A DNA stretch of 62,388 bases from CAZMCH01 sp964564735. Its GTDB lineage: Bacteria > Poribacteria > DTPJ01. The notes beneath the pieces were generated by a model. That model was given only the letters and a program-made list of their open reading frames with translations. It made no database searches and had not been told where the DNA came from. Location: NCBI GenBank assembly GCA_964564735.1, contig CAZMCH010000014.1, positions 1 to 62,388 of the forward strand, written 5' to 3'. Within the stretch, counting starts at the first letter, position 1, and every line of letters begins with the position of its first letter. Both the position numbers and the translations under genes were made by a program. Of this stretch, positions 1-8,406 are shown piece after piece.

Positions 1-191
1 ATTTTTTATGACGATCAACAAAATGAAAGTCAAAGTATTGATAATCCTTAATTTATATGATATAAAGCATTTTTGTTGAGTTATATGTCCATTGATCAAT
101 ATATGTAAAAATGACATATAGATAATGACAAAATGGCAGTTATTCATAGATTTTGTCTATAATTCTATAATATACTTGGCTTTGCAAAGTA

Positions 192-220
192 TTGACTTAC
201 CTGTATTTATATGTTAAACT
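192..220 (+). promoter_or_regulatory. Sigma70-like promoter for the CDP-alcohol phosphotransferase gene
   Basis: TTGACT at 192-197 and TAAACT at 215-220 are separated by 17 bp and lie about 50 bp upstream of the start codon at 273. The -10 box matches the consensus at four of six positions. The rest of bases 1-272 is AT-rich with no gene that I can see. The call rests on consensus match only. Confidence 0.45.
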
Positions 221-272
221 ATACAAAATTTATAAAGTAAAGGCATTGATTAGATAAAGAGGCACTTTTGAG

Positions 273-857
273 ATGTCAATAAAAAAGGTTAAGGTTTATA
301 TTCATAAAAAAGAAGTTTTATATATCTCTAATATTCTCTCAATTTCTCGACTTGTTCTTTTACCTTTCATAATATTTTTTCTTACAAAAGATAACTATAC
401 ATATAGAGTATTAACTATAATTTTGATGAGTATTGCGGTATTAACTGATGCCTTAGATGGTTTTTTGGCAAGAAGACTTAAAATCGAATCTGCGTTAGGC
501 AAAATGCTTGATCCCATCGGTGATAAATTCTCTCTCGGAGCAGTTGCAATCGCAGTAACAATATATAGAGATTTTCCATGGTGGGCTATGGGATTCATAA
601 TTTTTCGTGATATGGGAATTATAGTCTGTGGATTATTCATGGTAGAAAGATGGACTATTATTACCTCATCAAATATATGGGGAAAAGCAACCTCCTTTTT
701 TCAAGCGATGGCAATCATGGCTTATGCTTTTGAAATGCCATATCGATCATATCCTTTGACGGTTGCTCTTATGTTTACGGGAGTTTCCGCGATTAGCTAT
801 GGATTTGAATTCTATAATCTAGCAAAAACGCAAATAAAAAATGACAATAATAGATGA
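273..857 (+). CDS. CDP-alcohol phosphatidyltransferase family membrane enzyme
   Basis: This 194-residue membrane protein transfers a phosphatidyl group from CDP-diacylglycerol to an alcohol, a step in phospholipid synthesis. The family signature is complete: D59, D62-G63, A66-R67, G76, D80 and D84 have the exact spacing DX2DGX2ARX8GX3DX3D. Hydrophobic stretches lie around residues 17-37, 42-58, 88-100, 103-125 and 145-185. The length fits phosphatidylglycerophosphate synthase (PgsA-like), but the acceptor alcohol cannot be read from sequence. The ATG at 273 has AAAGAGG at 256-262. The gene ends one base before the stop codon of the convergent lipoprotein gene, so the two are tail to tail with no terminator between them. 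Confidence 0.88.
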   Translation: MSIKKVKVYIHKKEVLYISNILSISRLVLLPFIIFFLTKDNYTYRVLTIILMSIAVLTDALDGFLARRLKIESALGKMLDPIGDKFSLGAVAIAVTIYRDFPWWAMGFIIFRDMGIIVCGLFMVERWTIITSSNIWGKATSFFQAMAIMAYAFEMPYRSYPLTVALMFTGVSAISYGFEFYNLAKTQIKNDNNR

Positions 858-858
858 A

Positions 859-3735
859 TTAAGGATTTTTTTTCAATATTATATGCGCGCGGTCTTCTTT
901 CGATACAGTCTCTATAAGTTTTTTTATTCCTTCATATTCTAATGGTTTAATTATATGATTTCCTATAATAAATGAGAGAGAATATCTGACTGTTCTATCA
1001 TCAATTTTCTCATATTTTCTAGTAAATGCTCCAAAATCATAATTTGCCATTATATCATCTGGTAGAGATTTAACAGTGTAATTATCTGGAATTGTCAACG
1101 TTAATTCCCTTTCTATCATCATATTATATCCAAGATGGAAATCATATTTCCTAGTACTATCTCCGCCAACAAGAGTCGCATAAGAGGCAAAATCTTCACT
1201 TGGTATGGGAAAAACCATTACATCTCCAAAGTTTAATCCATAATTAGGACAAGAAAAATCAACCTTTATTTCTATTGGTTTGTCCAAGTTATATAGATCA
1301 GACATTGTAATACCATTAACCTTTATTCCCGGATAATTCTGATTAAGGGAACTTTCCATTATTTGTTTATATTTATTTGGACTTGTTAATCTATAAATCA
1401 TCTTCAAATACATATCTGCTTGACCATTGGCAATAGTTTTTTCCCATCCATTTATTGTTCCGTCAACTTTTATTGAATATTCACTAAGCGAAACAATCTT
1501 ATTTACTTCTGCTGGATAAATTGGGGTATCCACAAATTGCCCATTATCATCGCCAATAATAAATGCTTTTCTACCTTGATCTCCCGAAGGAAGATCACCA
1601 TATTTACATGTCGAAGCGGTTGCATCTAACCAAACATATTCATCATTTTCCTTTGGAATAGCGACAATCACATGCGAAAATTGAGCAATAGATGGGAGTG
1701 CTAAGTTTACAGACATACCCGGTGAAGGTGATATTAATGCCTGATATGATTTTATGCCTATGTGTTTCAACATAGCAACCAGAAGTGTTGACTTATCTTT
1801 GCAATCACCGTATCTATATGTTAGAACTTCCGCAGGTGTATTCGGTTGATATGCGCTCTGACCAAGTTCGATGGCAACATATCTAATATTAGAAGCAACA
1901 AACTCATAAATTGCTTTTATTTTTTCTTCCTCAGTCTCTTTATTTTCTGTTATGTCTCTGACTTTTTGTGCAATAATTGCATCACTGACACTTAATACAT
2001 TTTCGGACATTTCAATAGAATAGATCTTTTTACCATCAATTATAGACCATTTAGTGTCTTCTTCTGTCAATAATCTAGCGTCTTGCGATAATTTTATCTT
2101 GTTGGTATCAAAAGTCCTAAATAGGCTTTCTGATATGATACCTGAATTTAGTTCATCCTGAAAATCAACGCCAATATCAAATAAATGGATCCCATCAACT
2201 TTTTCTTGTGGATCGGCTAAATCCTTATACCAATTATATACTTCGTCCCATGATTGGCTTGATGAAAAGTATATACTCGGTATAATATCTTCAATAGAAG
2301 GCATTGCATTTTCTATATCAATAGGCGGTATATCTTTCTTTATCCAAATATAAGTAAGATTTTCATCATCTTCAGTTATAACAGGTTCTATATCGCAGTT
2401 ATTGGGTTTCCAGTTGATATTTACGTCTTTTGGAATTCTTAAAACGCACTTTGCATTAATTATGGGTTCATCGCCCTGAAATATCATCCCGCCCCATAGC
2501 CAAGATTTTTCGCTTCCATCGAGTGCATCTTCCACTGTTGCCTTATATTCAATGATCGCCCCCGGCTCTAAAGCAGGAATATTTACTATTTTTAACATCA
2601 CATCAGAATAAAGATTATAATCCGCCAAACCGGGCATTGTTATATCATGAAAGGCATCTTCTTCCGCCTCAATCTCTGTTCCATCGGGCAGTATAGTTCT
2701 AGCCATATTTACGCCTATATTTTGATAGGTTGCATTGAAGGGAAAGGCAAGTTCACCATATTGAGCAATTCCTCTGTCATTTAGAATTTTAATTATCCAA
2801 TGAACTGTATAGCGAATAGAACCGCTATTTGTCACATCATAACTTAGCTTATTTAAGAGAAATACTGCTCCATCATTTGGGTATTGGCTTGCATCTGGTG
2901 CATTTGCGATTATTTGCTGAACATCGTCCTTTACAATATCCACTGGTTCAACATAATAGATACCCGACTGCTGGAGTGCGTCAATTCTTTGTATTGCATA
3001 GGTATTTGCTGGATCAATCTTTAATGTTTTTTTATAGGCAATATAGGCATCAAGATATTTGCCCATAGCTTCATATATTTCACCGATGCGATTTTGTGCG
3101 ACGGTATCGGTCGGGAAATGCTTTATTGTTTTGTTATATTCCTCTAATGCACCTTCATAATTGCCTTGATCTTTATACAAAAGACCCAAATAGCTATGAA
3201 CATTCCTACTTTCAGGATCATCCATTTCTGGATCAAGATTAATCGCCTTTAATAAAACACTTTTGGCATCTTCTAAGCGTCCAGCCATTTTATATGCAAG
3301 TCCTAGATGACCTAAAGCATATATATTATTCGGATCAATTTTAAGTGAAGTTTCAAATTCATTTATGGCTTCATTCCATTTATTTTCATTGCTATATATA
3401 AAGCCTCTATAATTATGTGCATGTATATAGTTGGAATCAATTTTTAGAATTTTTGAAAACTCATCTAATGCAAGGTCATTTTTGCCTAGTTTGAAGTATG
3501 TTTCTGCGAGTTTCCTACGAGTTTCAATTGCCTTTGATTCTTTCTTTAAGGCATTAGAATATGATTCCACAGCCATATCATATCTGTTTTCATTTAGGAA
3601 AGCGTCACCTTCTTGTTCATAAAAACTAGCCTCTCTTGGTGGCAATGGCTCAAGTTGGGAGGTTCGCCATATAGAACAGCCCGATAACATAAGAATAAAT
3701 ATAAATAATGATACAATTTTTGCGATTATCTTCAT
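859..3735 (-). CDS. TPR lipoprotein with DUF3857 and transglutaminase-like domains
   Basis: This is a 958-residue lipoprotein. A lipobox (LSGC, Cys near residue 20) follows a short hydrophobic leader, so it is probably anchored in a membrane and faces the periplasm. Residues about 40-265 form roughly six tetratricopeptide repeats (for example AEIYF..GK and ALGHLGLAYK patterns). A DUF3857-type beta domain follows, at about 280-520. A transglutaminase-like core lies at about 630-740, with the catalytic Cys in YRYGDCKDKS, His in QFSHVIVA and Asp in VWLDATAS, so the triad is intact. The C-terminal ~200 residues are a further beta domain. AAGGAG stands about 9 nt before the ATG at 3735. The TPR plus DUF3857 plus transglutaminase arrangement is known in Bacteroidetes and Planctomycetes, but its substrate is unknown. 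Peptide or isopeptide cleavage or linkage is possible. Confidence 0.85.
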   Translation of the reverse strand: MKIIAKIVSLFIFILMLSGCSIWRTSQLEPLPPREASFYEQEGDAFLNENRYDMAVESYSNALKKESKAIETRRKLAETYFKLGKNDLALDEFSKILKIDSNYIHAHNYRGFIYSNENKWNEAINEFETSLKIDPNNIYALGHLGLAYKMAGRLEDAKSVLLKAINLDPEMDDPESRNVHSYLGLLYKDQGNYEGALEEYNKTIKHFPTDTVAQNRIGEIYEAMGKYLDAYIAYKKTLKIDPANTYAIQRIDALQQSGIYYVEPVDIVKDDVQQIIANAPDASQYPNDGAVFLLNKLSYDVTNSGSIRYTVHWIIKILNDRGIAQYGELAFPFNATYQNIGVNMARTILPDGTEIEAEEDAFHDITMPGLADYNLYSDVMLKIVNIPALEPGAIIEYKATVEDALDGSEKSWLWGGMIFQGDEPIINAKCVLRIPKDVNINWKPNNCDIEPVITEDDENLTYIWIKKDIPPIDIENAMPSIEDIIPSIYFSSSQSWDEVYNWYKDLADPQEKVDGIHLFDIGVDFQDELNSGIISESLFRTFDTNKIKLSQDARLLTEEDTKWSIIDGKKIYSIEMSENVLSVSDAIIAQKVRDITENKETEEEKIKAIYEFVASNIRYVAIELGQSAYQPNTPAEVLTYRYGDCKDKSTLLVAMLKHIGIKSYQALISPSPGMSVNLALPSIAQFSHVIVAIPKENDEYVWLDATASTCKYGDLPSGDQGRKAFIIGDDNGQFVDTPIYPAEVNKIVSLSEYSIKVDGTINGWEKTIANGQADMYLKMIYRLTSPNKYKQIMESSLNQNYPGIKVNGITMSDLYNLDKPIEIKVDFSCPNYGLNFGDVMVFPIPSEDFASYATLVGGDSTRKYDFHLGYNMMIERELTLTIPDNYTVKSLPDDIMANYDFGAFTRKYEKIDDRTVRYSLSFIIGNHIIKPLEYEGIKKLIETVSKEDRAHIILKKNP

Positions 3736-3824
3736 ATAAAAAAACTCCTTATTCGAGGTTATTATGTTTTATTGAAATAGATTCTATCATCAAAAGATAC
3801 AAACGTCAACATAAACAGATACAG

Positions 3825-3893
3825 ACCTGCAATTCAGAATCCACTTTCTCCAAAAAACTACTTATTGCATGTTTAACTTTCCGAATTGCAGGT
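3825..3893. repeat. Widely spaced 11-bp inverted repeat
   Basis: ACCTGCAATTC (3825-3835) recurs inverted as GAATTGCAGGT (3883-3893) with a 47-bp spacer. It sits in the 264-bp divergent region between the lipoprotein gene and the LamG gene, just upstream of the promoter at 3907-3935. It could be a pair of operator half-sites or a repeat remnant. Confidence 0.4.
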
Positions 3894-3906
3894 AATTTAA
3901 TTTTGC

Positions 3907-3935
3907 TTGACAATATATCGCTATAATGATAATAT
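3907..3935 (+). promoter_or_regulatory. Strong sigma70-like promoter for LamG gene 4000
   Basis: TTGACA at 3907-3912, a 17-bp spacer and TAATAT at 3930-3935 give a perfect -35 box and a near-consensus -10 box. Transcription would start near 3942, leaving a leader of about 58 nt before the ATG at 4000. Confidence 0.65.
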
Positions 3936-3999
3936 CCATATAACAATATTTTATTGCATCACTGAACGTCTATCGTTACAACGTTAAGGAGGAGTAAAA

Positions 4000-4752
4000 A
4001 TGAGATATATTTTATTTGTTTTTATTTTGCTTTTAATTCCATTAACAATATATGCGATGGATAAACCGATTGTTGCCTTTACATTTGATAATATTAAGGG
4101 TGATATTGTCCCTGATGTATCTGGTAATGGTAATGATGGCACAACACAGAACAATCCGAGTGTGATCGATGGCAAAATAGGAAAGGCTTTGGAATTTAGC
4201 GGTAGTCGTGTCAGGATAGCTGCATCAAAAACAGTCAGTTCAGAAATGTTTGCTGATGGCGTATTTACCCTTGTTATGTGGATTAATGCTACAAGGGCAG
4301 GTAATGAATGGCAACAGATATTCCGTGCGGGTCCCGATCCAAACGATACGCTTTTTATCAACAATAACGGATTACTTTCTTGGCGTGGATGGGTTAATGC
4401 TGCATGGGCTGGTGGAATGTGTGAAACAGCCCCTGGGCTTGTTGATGCAAAAACATGGGTTCATACCGCTGTAACTGCCGATACAAAGAATTTTCAGGTA
4501 TTCATTAACGGCAAGGTAGCAAAAGAATCTGCTTTCCAAAAAACAAGGGGCAACAATCAAGAATATATGATTGGCGGATATGCTGGCGGTGAACAATACG
4601 CTGGTGCTGTTGATGAGTTTGCATTATTCAAATCAACTCTAAAAGAAGCTGAAATAAGCTCTATCATGAATAAAGGTATCCTTAACGCCACTGCGGTTGA
4701 CAAAAATAATAAGCTTGCAACAAAATGGGCTAGCATTAAAAATTATAAATAA
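4000..4752 (+). CDS. Exported LamG/concanavalin-like domain protein with KL-T-W-IK tail
   Basis: The product has 250 residues. Residues 1-19 form a Sec signal peptide (hydrophobic core LFVFILLLIPLTI). One LamG-type jellyroll follows (about 20-225): it opens with VAFTFDN, has the DVSGNGNDGT and GKIGKALEFSG signatures, and closes with GAVDEFALF. Such domains bind carbohydrate or protein ligands outside the cell, and no catalytic residues are apparent. The last ~16 residues carry KLATKWASIK (Trp243), a tail shared with nine other exported proteins in this window. A strong AAGGAGGAG site (3986-3994) precedes the ATG. It is monocistronic with its own promoter. Confidence 0.85.
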   Translation: MRYILFVFILLLIPLTIYAMDKPIVAFTFDNIKGDIVPDVSGNGNDGTTQNNPSVIDGKIGKALEFSGSRVRIAASKTVSSEMFADGVFTLVMWINATRAGNEWQQIFRAGPDPNDTLFINNNGLLSWRGWVNAAWAGGMCETAPGLVDAKTWVHTAVTADTKNFQVFINGKVAKESAFQKTRGNNQEYMIGGYAGGEQYAGAVDEFALFKSTLKEAEISSIMNKGILNATAVDKNNKLATKWASIKNYK

Positions 4753-4786
4753 TGCCCATATTTAAAGTAGTGCTTGACCAGATTAA

Positions 4787-4985
4787 TTTTTTTAGGAATA
4801 GAACGTGGATTAAACGGATTAAGCAGATTGACGCTGATTTAGTTCGTAATGAGTAAAGCATAATGAGTGATACGTGATACTTAATGTGCTATGCGTTATG
4901 CGTAATATGTCTTACGTTTCACGCATTACATTTTACGATTTTTCTATCCGCGCTAATCCGCTCTATCTGTATTCTATTTTTCGGA
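4787..4985. repeat. Long imperfect palindromic intergenic repeat (MITE-like)
   Basis: About 200 bp between the LamG gene and the NfnA-like gene form an imperfect palindrome. The left arm contains GGATTAAACGGATTAAGCAG and, further in, TCGTAATGAG. The right arm, read inverted, contains GAGCGGATTAGCGCGGAT and TCGTAAAATGTAATGCG. The centre is rich in short words such as GTGATACGTGATAC and CTATGCGTTATGCGTAAT. The right end runs up to the ribosome binding site of the next gene (GGAG at 4983-4986). It codes for nothing that I can see and looks like a non-autonomous mobile repeat. Confidence 0.55.
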
Positions 4986-4993
4986 GAAAATGA

Positions 4994-5842
4994 ATGTTTG
5001 AAATAAAAAAGAAAGAACAGCTTGCACCAATAATCTATCAAATGGTAGTTTCAGCACCAAGAATAGCAAAAAAAGCCCTCCCGGGACAATTTATCATCAT
5101 CAGAATTGACGAACAAGGGGAACGTATTCCGCTTACTATAAGAGATAGCGATCCAGAAGAAGGCACAATAACCATCGTATTTCAGGTTGCTGGCAATACA
5201 ACTACATATCTGTCAGAATTAGATGTAGGTGATAATATTCTTGATGTAGTGGGTCCTTTGGGTAATCCAACTGAACTGCCTGAAGGTAAATCAAATGTTA
5301 TTTGTGTTGGTGGAGGCGTTGGGACTGCCTGTATGTTTCCACAAGTCAAAGAACTCTCGCGGAGGGGAAGCTATGTTACCGCAATTGTTGGTGCAAGAAG
5401 CAAGGAACTTGTTCTGTTAGAAGATGATTTCAGAAAATACGCCAGCAGGATGATTGTTTGCACCGATGATGGTTCTTATGGAAAAAAGGGCTTTGTTACT
5501 GATGCTCTTAGGGAATTGCTTGATGCTGGTGAAAAGCCCGATCTTGTAATTGCAATCGGTCCCTTAATGATGATGAAATTTTTGGCGGATGTTACGAAAG
5601 AATACGGCGTGCATACAATCGTAAGCCTTAATCCTATTATGGTTGATGGAACGGGTATGTGTGGCGGATGTCGTGTAACTGTTGGTGGTGAAGTCAAATT
5701 CACATGCGTTGATGGTCCTGAGTTTGATGCCCATCAGGTTGACTTCAATGAACTGCTAATGCGCCAAAGATACTATCTTGATGAAGAAAAAATGTCAAAA
5801 GAAAAACATACATGCCGTTTGCATAATATTAAACCGCAATAA
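4994..5842 (+). CDS. nfnA: NfnA-type FAD/[2Fe-2S] ferredoxin:NADP reductase subunit (sulfide dehydrogenase-like)
   Basis: This 282-residue flavoprotein belongs to the dihydroorotate dehydrogenase electron-transfer / NfnA family. The FAD domain comes first (about 1-95, PGQFIIIRID, then RIPLTIRDSD). The NAD(P) domain follows (about 100-215, ICVGGGVGTACMFPQVK). Near 222-237 is the cysteine cluster MCGGCRV...FTC that binds a [2Fe-2S] cluster. It is followed 32 bp downstream by its large partner, the usual order for electron-bifurcating NfnAB or the homologous SudBA. Such complexes exchange electrons among NADH, ferredoxin and NADPH in the cytoplasm. The start at 4994 is the only in-frame ATG near GGAG (4983-4986), since the ATG at 4990 runs into a stop. 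Confidence 0.82.
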   Translation: MFEIKKKEQLAPIIYQMVVSAPRIAKKALPGQFIIIRIDEQGERIPLTIRDSDPEEGTITIVFQVAGNTTTYLSELDVGDNILDVVGPLGNPTELPEGKSNVICVGGGVGTACMFPQVKELSRRGSYVTAIVGARSKELVLLEDDFRKYASRMIVCTDDGSYGKKGFVTDALRELLDAGEKPDLVIAIGPLMMMKFLADVTKEYGVHTIVSLNPIMVDGTGMCGGCRVTVGGEVKFTCVDGPEFDAHQVDFNELLMRQRYYLDEEKMSKEKHTCRLHNIKPQ

Positions 5843-5874
5843 TTCTATTATCATCAAATCTGAGGATAAAGCCA

Positions 5875-7281
5875 ATGCTTGAGAAAAAAACAAAGATGCC
5901 TGAACAGCCAGCAGAGCAACGTATATGTAATTTTGAGGAAGTTGCTCTTGGTTATACAGAAGAAGATGCACTATTAGAAGCATCAAGATGTCTGCAATGC
6001 AAAAGACCCGCTTGTGTTGAGGGGTGTCCAGTTGGAATTGATATTCCTGCATTCATACAAAAAATTAAGGACAAAGACTATGAATCCGCCATTAACATAA
6101 TAAAAGACAGGAATAACCTTCCTGCAATATGTGGTCGTGTTTGTCCACAGGAAACTCAATGCGAGGAAATGTGCATTATGGGCAGAAAACACGAACCAGT
6201 TGCGATTGGACGTCTTGAACGATTTGCATCTGATTGGGAAATTAATAATGTCAAGGAAAGGTCATTAAAAGCTACTAATAAAAACGGAATAAAGGTTGCC
6301 GTCATTGGAAGTGGACCTGCTGGATTGACCGCTTCCGCTGATCTTGCAAAGATGGGATATGATGTCACAATATTTGAGGCGTTTCATACCGCTGGTGGAG
6401 TCCTTGTCTATGGTATCCCTGAATTTCGTATGCCAAAAGACATCGTAAAACGTGAGGTTGATTATATCAAATCTCTTGGCGTTAATATTGAAACAAATGT
6501 TGTCGTTGGAAAAACCGTAACCATTGATGATCTCAGACAAGAGGGATATAAAGCATTTTTCCTTTCAACAGGTGCAGGATTGCCCGTTTTCCTTCGTATC
6601 CCCGGAGAAAACCTTGCTGGTGTATACTCTGCAAACGAATTTCTTACAAGAGTTAATCTTATGAAAGCATACAGATTTCCTGACTATGACACACCCGTTA
6701 GAATAGGGAAAAGGGTTGCTGTTGTGGGTGGTGGAAATGTTGCGATGGATGCTGCGAGGTCTGCGCTCCGTCTTGGCTCTGAAGAAGTTATGATAATATA
6801 CAGGCGATCAGAAGCAGAAATGCCTGCACGTCAGGAAGAAATCGAACACGCAAAAGAAGAAGGCATAAAATTTATGTTCTTAACCGATCCAATAGAGGTT
6901 ATCGGTGATGAAAAGCTAACAGTAATGGCGGTTAAATGTATTAAAACAGAACTTGGCGCACCTGATATGAAGGGCAGAAGGCGACCAATACCTATTGAAG
7001 GTTCAGAATTTGAAATAGAGATTGATAACCTTATAGTCGCTATCGGCACAACTCCTAATCCACTTATAAGCAGAACAACTCCTAATCTTGATGTGCAGGT
7101 ATGGGGTGGTATTGTAACAATAGATGAATCAGGCTTAACCTCTATTGATGATGTATGGGCTGGTGGCGATATTGTCAGTGGTTCTGCAACAGTCATAAGT
7201 GCAATGGGCGCTGGCAAAAAGGCAGCAAAAGCGATTGATCAATATTTGACTAAAAAAGATTTTTCGCTTTGCTCAAAATGA
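5875..7281 (+). CDS. nfnB: NfnB / GltD-like NADPH oxidoreductase, FAD and [4Fe-4S] subunit
   Basis: This 468-residue protein is homologous to the glutamate synthase small subunit and is named gltA in many annotations. An N-terminal ferredoxin-like domain (about 30-115) has the cysteine sets CLQCKRPACVEGCPVG and CGRVCPQETQCEEMC, which bind two [4Fe-4S] clusters. A first dinucleotide fold follows (VAVIGSGPAGLTAS, about 142). A second is inserted (VAVVGGGNVAMDAARS, about 281). GGDIVSG near 443 is the C-terminal FAD contact. With the upstream NfnA-like subunit it probably forms a soluble NADH/ferredoxin/NADPH transhydrogenase. GAGG at 5862-5865 serves the ATG. The last codons (FSLCSK) lie in a palindromic repeat, so the native C-terminus may have been replaced. 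Confidence 0.83.
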   Translation: MLEKKTKMPEQPAEQRICNFEEVALGYTEEDALLEASRCLQCKRPACVEGCPVGIDIPAFIQKIKDKDYESAINIIKDRNNLPAICGRVCPQETQCEEMCIMGRKHEPVAIGRLERFASDWEINNVKERSLKATNKNGIKVAVIGSGPAGLTASADLAKMGYDVTIFEAFHTAGGVLVYGIPEFRMPKDIVKREVDYIKSLGVNIETNVVVGKTVTIDDLRQEGYKAFFLSTGAGLPVFLRIPGENLAGVYSANEFLTRVNLMKAYRFPDYDTPVRIGKRVAVVGGGNVAMDAARSALRLGSEEVMIIYRRSEAEMPARQEEIEHAKEEGIKFMFLTDPIEVIGDEKLTVMAVKCIKTELGAPDMKGRRRPIPIEGSEFEIEIDNLIVAIGTTPNPLISRTTPNLDVQVWGGIVTIDESGLTSIDDVWAGGDIVSGSATVISAMGAGKKAAKAIDQYLTKKDFSLCSK

Positions 7282-7324
7282 CAGCAAAATGTCACCCTGA
7301 AAAAAGTGAAGGGTCTTCTTGAAT
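7261..7324. repeat. GTCA-T-CTGA type palindromic repeat overlapping the nfnB stop codon
   Basis: The left arm is CGCTTTGCTCAAAATGACA and the right arm, inverted, has TGTCACCCTGA followed by AGTGAAGGGTCTT. This matches the widespread family of intergenic repeats of the form ...GTCATTCTGA.CA.AGTGAAGAATCT. A second copy lies at 15236-15300. The left arm encodes the last codons and the stop of nfnB. Confidence 0.6.
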
Positions 7325-7387
7325 CATTACAAAAAGTATAATTTCCTATAAAATAAAAAATAATATTAAAGAAAAGTTGGGGTGAGA

Positions 7388-8362
7388 ATGTCAAAGGATA
7401 TTGATATATCAATTGTATTTCCTGTTTATAACGAAGAAGAGGATCTAGAGGAACTCCATAGACAATTAACTGAGGTCCTGACTAAGCTTGGAAAAGAATA
7501 TGAAATAATAGCTGTTGATGATGGAAGCAAAGACAACAGCTTTAATATACTAAAAAAAATAAGTGAATCTGACCCAAAATTTAAGGCAATCAAGTTTCGC
7601 AAAAATTTTGGTCAAACAGCCGCAATGAGCGCGGGGTTCCATCATGCAAAAGGCAAAGTCATCATTACAATAGACAGCGATCTCCAAAATGATCCTGCTG
7701 ATATACCTAATTTGTTGGCAAAGATAGATGAAGGTTATGATGTTGTTAGTGGATGGCGTGCAGATCGAAAAGACAAGTTTATCTCTCGCAGAATACCATC
7801 GATATTAGCAAACAAACTCATAGTAAAGATGACTGAGGTAAATATCCATGACTTCGGTTGCACGCTGAAGGCTTACAGGAAAGAGATAATTGATAATATC
7901 AATCTCTATGGCGAGATGCACAGATTTATACCTGCGCTTGCCAAATGGGTTGGCGCATCTATCACCGAAATAAAGGTAAGGCATCATCCAAGATTGCATG
8001 GTAAGTCAAAATACGGCATCTCACGCACAATGAGAGTAATTCTTGATCTGATGACCATCAAGTTTCTGCTTTCATATTCCACAAAACCAATACGCTTTTT
8101 CGGCAGAATCGGCATTACATCTGGATTTTTGGGCTTTCTGATATGCCTTTATCTCTCTATTGGAAAGATATTCTTTCCATCAGAAGCAACATCATTGAAG
8201 AATCGGATGCCTATGCTTCTTTTGGGTATACTGCTAATTCTTGTCGGAGTGCAATTTATCACTATGGGATTGCTGGCAGAGATCATGATCAGGACATATT
8301 ACGAGTCTCAGCGCAAGCCGATATATTATATTAGGGAAATAGTCGGTGAAAAAAAGGAATAA
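7388..8362 (+). CDS. Family 2 glycosyltransferase, polyprenyl-phosphate sugar transferase type (GtrB/DPM1-like)
   Basis: The product has 324 residues. The N-terminal GT-A domain (about 1-225) carries VVDDGSKDNS and the metal/nucleotide motif TIDSDLQNDP. Two transmembrane helices follow (about 232-252 and 265-290, LLLGILLILVGVQFITMGLL). This architecture is typical of enzymes that load a sugar from a nucleotide donor onto a lipid phosphate at the inner face of the membrane, for envelope or glycan assembly. The donor sugar cannot be deduced. A GTG at 7382 is possible, but the ATG at 7388 is better placed behind GGGGTGAG. The gene follows the repeat at 7261-7324 and is probably transcribed separately from nfnB. 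Confidence 0.85.
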   Translation: MSKDIDISIVFPVYNEEEDLEELHRQLTEVLTKLGKEYEIIAVDDGSKDNSFNILKKISESDPKFKAIKFRKNFGQTAAMSAGFHHAKGKVIITIDSDLQNDPADIPNLLAKIDEGYDVVSGWRADRKDKFISRRIPSILANKLIVKMTEVNIHDFGCTLKAYRKEIIDNINLYGEMHRFIPALAKWVGASITEIKVRHHPRLHGKSKYGISRTMRVILDLMTIKFLLSYSTKPIRFFGRIGITSGFLGFLICLYLSIGKIFFPSEATSLKNRMPMLLLGILLILVGVQFITMGLLAEIMIRTYYESQRKPIYYIREIVGEKKE

Positions 8363-8406
8363 ACAATGTAAACTCACTATATTATATAGCTTTTTTCACT
8401 CTTTTT

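Noticed and set aside
7382..7390. GTG start for the GT2 gene
   Set aside because: The ATG six bases later is better spaced from GGGGTGAG.
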